Assembly (NCBI GenBank): GCA_903927605.1
Contig: CAIYNT010000213.1
Span: forward strand, 1-35,712
DNA: 35,712 nucleotides
From: an uncultured Holophagaceae bacterium
GTDB taxonomy: Bacteria > Acidobacteriota > Holophagae > Holophagales > Holophagaceae
Direction: 5' to 3'
Position numbers and translations under genes: made by a program. How positions within the stretch are numbered: the first letter of the stretch is position 1; each line of letters starts with the position of its first letter. Below, one piece after another: positions 31,211-35,712 of the stretch. The notes below the pieces were generated by a model that saw only the letters and a list, made by a program, of their open reading frames with translations, did no database searches and was not told the origin of the DNA.

Positions 31211-33084
31211 TCCGGCCCCTCCGGCTGCTGAGGCGCAAAGGGATCCACCAGCTTGCCCCGGGGCGGGGGCAGAGGATTCGCCAGGCGGTCCAGGAACCAG
31301 TACTGCACCAGCTTCTTGGCGACGGGCGCGGCGGAGCTGGCACCGAAGCCGGCGTTCTCCACCACCACTGCGAAGGCGATCTGGGGTTTCTCCCGCGGGG
31401 CATAGCCGGCGAACAGCGCGTGGTCCTTCAGGTTCTTGGCCTGGCGGGCGTAGTGGGACTTGTCGACGAAGGTGGCGACCTGGGCGGTGCCCGTCTTGCC
31501 GACCATGGTGATCTCCTTCAGCGCCGATGCCGCGGCGGTGCCGCTCTTTACCACCTCGTACAGACCCTCATCCAGGATCGCCCAGTTCCGCGGATCCAGT
31601 CCCGTATCCTTGAAGGGAGGAATCGGCGCCGGCTCGAGCTCGCTCTTCTGGTCGCCCCGGAAGCCATAGAACAGGTGCGGCGTCAGCAGCTTCCCCCGGG
31701 TGGCCAGCAGGGCGTAGAACCGTGCCAGACCCATCGGTGTCACGCCCACGGCGCCCTGGCCGATGCCAACGCTGATGGTCTCGCCCCCGTACCACTTGGG
31801 ATCCCGCGGCGAGGCCTTGCGTTTCCAGGCGCGGCTAGGAATGCGGGACCGTTTCTCCTGGGGCAGGTCGATGCCCGTGCGCTCTGTCAGGCCATATTTC
31901 TCCGCCGTCGCGTAGATGTCATCGATGTCCATCCGAGAGGCCAGCTCGTAGAAATAGACGTCACAGCTCTGGGCGATGGCCTGGATCATGTTCAACGTGC
32001 CGTGCCCCGAAGCTTTGTCGCAGCGGAAGTCGCGACCGTAGAAGTTCTTCTTCCCGGCACAGTAGATGGCCGTCTGGGGCGTGGCGATGCCCTTCTCCAG
32101 AGCCGCCAGGGCGATCAACAACTTGAAGGTGGAGCCCGGTGCGTAGATGCCCTGGATGGCCCGGTTCACCATGGGCCGGGTCAGGTTATTGGCCAGGTAG
32201 CGGTCGACCATGTCCTGGCTGAGCCGGTTCAGGAACAGGTTCGGATCGTAGGAAGGGCTGGAGTACATCGCCAGCACACCGCCATCGCGCAGGTCCAGCA
32301 CGACCACCGCTCCGGCTTCCTGGCCGAGGGCGTCCTGGGCCACCTTCTGCAGGCCCGCATCCAGGGTCAGGAAGAGGCTGCGGCCGGCCACGGCATCCAC
32401 CTGGCCGAAGTTGGCGACCTCGGTGCCCAGCTGATCCACCAGGATGCGCTTCTGGCCGTCCACGCCCTTGAGCCAGTCGTTGCCGCTGGCCTCGAAACCC
32501 TCCTTGCCGATGGTCTCGCCCAGGTGGAACACACCTGGCTTGGCCTTCATCAGTTCCTCGTCCACTTCCCCCACATAGCCGAGCACATGACCTGCCAGTT
32601 CGTCGCCGAGATAAACCCGGCGGGGAGCGACCTCCACGCTGAGGAAGGGGAACCGGGCCCGGATCCGCTCGGCGCTGGCAATGCCGGCCTCGTCCAGGTT
32701 TTCCTTCAATACCAGGGGGCGGCCCTTGCCCGCCAGCCGGTAGCTTTGGATCTTCCGCGCCAGGACGGTGGAATCCAGTGCAAGCGCTGCCGCGAGGGAG
32801 GTGACCACCTCCGTCCTCGCGGGAAGGTCCTCCCGCTGGATGACCAGGTGCAGGGCCCGACGGTTGTCCACCAGCCGATTCCCGTTGCGATCCAGCACCA
32901 GCCCCCGTGGCGCGGGAATGGGGCGCATCTTCACGGCCTGCTGCAGGGCGAGCTGCTGGAACTCCCCGTGCCGGACCAGCTGCAGCCAGGCATAGACGAT
33001 CACCAGCAGGGCCACCAGGCTCCAGGCCATCACCTTGATGGCCCCGAGCCTCCGGTGCAGAAGGGGGCGCTGCCGCGGATCCAT
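31207..33084 (-). CDS. mrdA: Penicillin-binding protein 2
   Basis: Class B transpeptidase that crosslinks peptidoglycan during rod elongation. The 625-residue protein has a short cytoplasmic tail, one transmembrane segment (about residues 15-37), the PBP dimerisation region, and a transpeptidase domain. The nucleophile is Ser318 in APGSTFKLL, then S-C-D at 373-375 (the SxN-like motif), and KTG in MVGKTGTAQ. 'RPIPAPRGLVLDRNGNRL' is the typical N-terminal PBP2 motif. It starts 3 bp after the mreD stop and overlaps rodA by ATGA. Confidence 0.96.
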   Translation of the reverse strand: MDPRQRPLLHRRLGAIKVMAWSLVALLVIVYAWLQLVRHGEFQQLALQQAVKMRPIPAPRGLVLDRNGNRLVDNRRALHLVIQREDLPARTEVVTSLAAALALDSTVLARKIQSYRLAGKGRPLVLKENLDEAGIASAERIRARFPFLSVEVAPRRVYLGDELAGHVLGYVGEVDEELMKAKPGVFHLGETIGKEGFEASGNDWLKGVDGQKRILVDQLGTEVANFGQVDAVAGRSLFLTLDAGLQKVAQDALGQEAGAVVVLDLRDGGVLAMYSSPSYDPNLFLNRLSQDMVDRYLANNLTRPMVNRAIQGIYAPGSTFKLLIALAALEKGIATPQTAIYCAGKKNFYGRDFRCDKASGHGTLNMIQAIAQSCDVYFYELASRMDIDDIYATAEKYGLTERTGIDLPQEKRSRIPSRAWKRKASPRDPKWYGGETISVGIGQGAVGVTPMGLARFYALLATRGKLLTPHLFYGFRGDQKSELEPAPIPPFKDTGLDPRNWAILDEGLYEVVKSGTAAASALKEITMVGKTGTAQVATFVDKSHYARQAKNLKDHALFAGYAPREKPQIAFAVVVENAGFGASSAAPVAKKLVQYWFLDRLANPLPPPRGKLVDPFAPQQPEGPE

Positions 33085-33087
33085 CGC

Positions 33088-33570
33088 TCAGTTCCGTCCG
33101 GGTCCGGCGTGGAGCAGCCGCCAGATGAGCCAGCCCCAAAGCGGTAGGCTCAGCAGGGTCCAGAGCCAGCCCCAACCCCAGGGATGCGGCGCTGTCGCCA
33201 CCCGCACCGCCCCATGCACCAGCAGGGTCAGGAGAAGGCTGAATCCAGCGAGCCGGGCCAGCCAGCCCCTCAGACCCTCCAGGGGCCAGCGCCCCGCCAT
33301 CCACCCCGCCAGCAGGGTCACGGTCAGGTCCGCCCAGGCGGTCCCACCCAAGTGGGGCAGGAGGCGCAGAGAACTCTCCATCGCCCAACCGGCCGCCAGG
33401 GCCCACAAGGCCCCCGCCAAGGGAGCACCGGGGCGAGGCGCCAAGGCCAGCACCAGCATGGCGTGCAGCACGAGCTGGATCTGAGGGAAGGGCGCACTGA
33501 GGAAGATCAGCCCCAGGGCCGCGGCGCACAGCAGGTTCTGGCGAGCGAGGGACGGCGCCGGAACTCTCAT
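33088..33570 (-). CDS. mreD: Rod shape-determining membrane protein MreD
   Basis: A 160-residue membrane protein with four to five hydrophobic segments. It is rich in Leu, Ala and Trp, and little is conserved in this family at sequence level. Assignment rests on size, topology and its place between mreC and mrdA, with ATGA overlap to mreC. It links MreC to the membrane elongasome. Confidence 0.85.
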   Translation of the reverse strand: MRVPAPSLARQNLLCAAALGLIFLSAPFPQIQLVLHAMLVLALAPRPGAPLAGALWALAAGWAMESSLRLLPHLGGTAWADLTVTLLAGWMAGRWPLEGLRGWLARLAGFSLLLTLLVHGAVRVATAPHPWGWGWLWTLLSLPLWGWLIWRLLHAGPGRN

Positions 33571-34457
33571 GGCGTTCCCCGCTTCCGCTGCGGCTTCGGT
33601 TCCGCCGGTGTGAGGAAGGGCGGCTGCACCTCCAGGGGTGGTTGGGAGGGCAGCAGAAGCACGGTACTCACACGATCGAGGGGGGCCGACAGGTTGACAA
33701 TCACCCGCAGCTCAAGGTCCCCCTGGGCCACTTCAGCCACATAGCCCACGAGCAGGCCCCGGGGGAAGACCCGGTCGAGGCCGCTGGTCAGCACCGCCTC
33801 GCCCGCCTGCACCACCTCCTGGTTGCTCAGATAGCGGATGAGGGCCCGGCCTGAACCCAGGCCCTGGAGCACACCGGTCGCCCGGCTGCGCATGAGCATC
33901 ACGGCCACAGAGGCGTTGGGTGCGTCGGCTGGCAGAATCTTAGACTGGGTGGCATTGACGGACCACAGCCGCCCCACGACGCCCTCGGGCACCAGCACAC
34001 CCTGGTCGGGCACCAAACCAAGATCCTCGCCCCGATCGAGGATCAGGCCCCCAAAGGCCGCCGGACGTGTGCTGAAGATCACCCGTGCGGCCTTGAGGTC
34101 GAGGGGGATCTGCTGTTTCAAGCCGAGCAGTCGCACCGCCGCATCGGCTTCCGCCAGCCGGGGTGCCTCCCGAGCCGCCTGGGTCCTCAGCTGGGCCAGT
34201 TCAGCCGACAGTCGGGCGTTTTCGGCGTGCTCCTCGGCAAGGCTGCGCCTCGAATCCCGGCGGGCGGCGCGCCAGCCCTCCCAGCGCAAAGCCAGACCCT
34301 GGGAAGGCCGAGACAGCCCATCGGCCAGGTGAGTCCAATGGCGGCCAGGGTTCGGGCCAAGGAACACCCAGATGCCGTGCCCCAACCAGAGGAGCACCAG
34401 GATGAGGCGTTGCCACACCACGCGGCTCCATCTCCACCTGGCAGCGCGGAGGGCCAC
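33567..34457 (-). CDS. mreC: Rod shape-determining protein MreC
   Basis: A 296-residue bitopic protein of the elongasome that binds PBP2 and MreD in the periplasm. A basic N-terminus and single transmembrane segment (about residues 15-33) are followed by a coiled coil (about 60-110, 'LAEEHAENARLSAELAQLRT') and the beta-barrel domain. That domain has 'GGLILDRGEDLGLVPDQGVL', 'VVGRLWSVNATQSKILPADAPNASV' and 'VLTSGLDRVFPRGLLVGYV', the family signature. GTG start with AGGAGG about 6 nt upstream. A proline-rich tail ends the protein. It lies 14 bp after mreB. Confidence 0.95.
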   Translation of the reverse strand: MALRAARWRWSRVVWQRLILVLLWLGHGIWVFLGPNPGRHWTHLADGLSRPSQGLALRWEGWRAARRDSRRSLAEEHAENARLSAELAQLRTQAAREAPRLAEADAAVRLLGLKQQIPLDLKAARVIFSTRPAAFGGLILDRGEDLGLVPDQGVLVPEGVVGRLWSVNATQSKILPADAPNASVAVMLMRSRATGVLQGLGSGRALIRYLSNQEVVQAGEAVLTSGLDRVFPRGLLVGYVAEVAQGDLELRVIVNLSAPLDRVSTVLLLPSQPPLEVQPPFLTPAEPKPQRKRGTP

Positions 34458-34471
34458 GCATCCTCCTGGGG

Positions 34472-35515
34472 TTAGTCGAGGATCTGGATGCGACGCAGGA
34501 GCGGAATGTTCTCCAGCAGCAGGGCGGTGCCCCGCACCACGGCGGTCTGGGGATCCTCCGCGCGGAAGACCGGCAGGTGGGTCTCCTTGCGGAGCCGCTC
34601 GTCCAGGCCCTGGATGAGCGAACCACCGCCCGTGAGGCAGATGCCCCGATTGATGAGATCCGCCGCCAGCTGGGGCGGCGTCTCGTTCAGCGCCTTGCGT
34701 ACCAGGTCGATGATGGCGTTGATGGGTTCGGCCAGGGCTTCGCGGATTTCCGCATCATTCAGGGTGAGGGTCTTGGGCAGGCCTTCGAATTGGTCCCGGC
34801 CGCTCACCTCCATGGTGCGCGTCAGTTCAGAGGGGAAGGCTGAACCCAGCGTCCACTTCACTTCCTCGGCCGAGGATTCAGAGATGAGCACGTTGTACTT
34901 TTCCCGGATGTACTTGACGACTGCCTCATCCATCTCGTCGCCAGCGATGAGGATGGAATCCGAGAACACCTTGCCGTTGTAGCTGATGACGGCGACATCT
35001 GTCGTGCCGCCACCGATGTCCACGATCATGCAGCCGCGTTTTTCGTTGATCGCCAGCCCCGCGCCGATGGCCGCCACCATGGTCTGGTCCACCAGGAACA
35101 CCTCACCGGCCTTGGCGTCGTAGCAGACCTGCTTCACGGCCCGGCGGGCCACCTGGTGGGCCCGGGGCGGCACACTGACTACGATCCGGGTGCGCGCGAT
35201 GCCGCGATTGGGTCGGGCCTTGAGGATGAAGGCGGCGAGCATCTTCTCGGCGGCGTCCACTTCGAAGATCATGCCGTCCTTCATGGGGCGGATGGTGCGC
35301 ACGCCCTGCGGCGCACGGCCCAGCAGCTGCTTGGCCTCGTCCCCCACAGCTTCCACGTCATGGGTGAGGGTATTCACAGCCACGATGGAAGGCTCATAGA
35401 TGACGATGCGTCCAGCCTGCTTGGTATGGATCAGGGTCGAGGCCGTGCCGAGATCAATGGCCAAGTCCGAATTGAACAGGTTGGACCAGAACTGGCTTGA
35501 GAAAATACTGGCCAC
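34472..35515 (-). CDS. mreB: Rod shape-determining actin homologue MreB
   Basis: Forms membrane-bound filaments that direct the elongasome. The 347-residue protein has the actin-fold phosphate loops: 'DLAIDLGTASTLIHTK' near the start and 'GCMIVDIGGGTTDVAVISYNG' (phosphate 2), and the adenosine loop 'GICLTGGGSLIQGLDERL'. The N-terminal SIFSSQFWSNLF stretch may be the membrane-binding amphipathic segment. The start is a GTG. It is the first gene of the mreBCD-mrdA-rodA-ligA operon; the 78-bp stretch between it and the RNA element at the window edge must hold the promoter, but I could not place boxes with confidence. Confidence 0.97.
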   Translation of the reverse strand: MASIFSSQFWSNLFNSDLAIDLGTASTLIHTKQAGRIVIYEPSIVAVNTLTHDVEAVGDEAKQLLGRAPQGVRTIRPMKDGMIFEVDAAEKMLAAFILKARPNRGIARTRIVVSVPPRAHQVARRAVKQVCYDAKAGEVFLVDQTMVAAIGAGLAINEKRGCMIVDIGGGTTDVAVISYNGKVFSDSILIAGDEMDEAVVKYIREKYNVLISESSAEEVKWTLGSAFPSELTRTMEVSGRDQFEGLPKTLTLNDAEIREALAEPINAIIDLVRKALNETPPQLAADLINRGICLTGGGSLIQGLDERLRKETHLPVFRAEDPQTAVVRGTALLLENIPLLRRIQILD

Positions 35516-35593
35516 AGGGGACTCCCGGAGAACCCCCTAGTGTGCCATGGGCAAGACAAGCCGACTACCGCAAGCCGGATAGAGCGGGCTACT

Positions 35594-35666
35594 GTCCCGA
35601 CCATGTGGGTCACGAAGCAGGCTGCGGGGCAGCCTGCGGAGCGGGGCCCCACAGGGAGGGAATCAC
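35594..35666 (+). ncRNA. Putative cis-regulatory structured RNA, copy B
   Basis: Second copy of the element found before ribE, on the plus strand and pointing toward a gene beyond the window. Pairings: TCCC (35595-35598) with GGGA (35658-35661); TGTGGG (35604-35609) with CCCACA (35648-35653); perfect 9-bp hairpin 35617-35625 with 35629-35637, loop GGG. The GGGAGGG near the 3' end could be the ribosome-binding site of the next gene, with a possible GTG at 35673. The target gene is not visible. Confidence 0.55.
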
Positions 35667-35712
35667 CCCTGAGTGGGTCGAATCAACCCCTCGTCGCCAG
35701 CAGCTCCGTCAC

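Noticed and set aside
35673..35712. Start of a coding gene at GTG 35673
   Set aside because: Only 13 codons visible, with no recognisable sequence.

Overview
The window is about 36 kb of high-GC (roughly 65%) bacterial chromosome. It is densely packed, with many 4-bp ATGA overlaps between genes and mostly housekeeping content. The mix of genes suggests a Gram-negative member of the Acidobacteriota, perhaps Holophagae/Geothrix-like: gmhA for heptose synthesis, mreBCD-mrdA-rodA followed by ligA, a Hanks-type kinase, large TPR/proline-rich proteins and a CarH-type B12 regulator. This assignment is an inference from gene content only. The left edge enters an IS630-type transposase; there is no phage, CRISPR array, rRNA or tRNA.

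Layout. 1-131: 5' end of an IS630-like transposase and the IS tip, abutting a small membrane-protein gene (132-515, minus). 605-4938 (plus): gmhA, a DUF4124-like membrane protein, hemW, an EamA transporter and prolyl aminopeptidase, tightly spaced. 4935-7639: dedA (minus), smpB (plus), a CBS-CBS-ACT protein (minus) and riboflavin synthase (minus), the last with a conserved structured leader. 7823-12122 (plus): a tiny upstream ORF, a DUF58 protein, cytidine deaminase and a 927-residue TPR protein. 12141-13633: an inverted-repeat terminator, then def-fmt (minus). 13711-15615: a SurA/PpiD-like periplasmic foldase (plus). 15651-19158 (minus): L-asparaginase, serS, and an OppF-like ATPase. 19224-20150: a YoaK/DUF1275 membrane protein (plus). 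20151-24579 (minus): an unknown membrane-anchored protein, a response regulator with HEPAP repeats, a conserved unknown protein and a MerR/B12 photoreceptor-type regulator. 24630-25172: a CYTH phosphatase/cyclase-fold protein (plus). 25181-27975 (minus): a Ser/Thr kinase and a multi-cluster 4Fe-4S protein. 28113-35515 (minus): mreB-mreC-mreD-mrdA-rodA-ligA, the rod-shape elongasome with DNA ligase at the end.

Most notable observations. (1) A 73-nt element occurs twice, directly in front of ribE (7644-7716, minus) and at the right edge pointing out of the window (35594-35666, plus). The copies are 63/73 identical without gaps, and four of the ten differences form two compensatory base-pair changes in a 9-bp stem. 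This looks like an uncharacterised cis-regulatory RNA. (2) serS carries an in-frame, AT-rich (about 47% GC) insertion of about 115 codons between motif 1 and motif 2. (3) The CarH-type gene has a promoter whose spacer is a 20-bp imperfect palindrome. (4) The ATPase after serS appears to begin at a CTG overlapping the serS stop codon. (5) Several genes have a -10-like hexamer exactly 6 nt before ATG, suggesting leaderless mRNAs.
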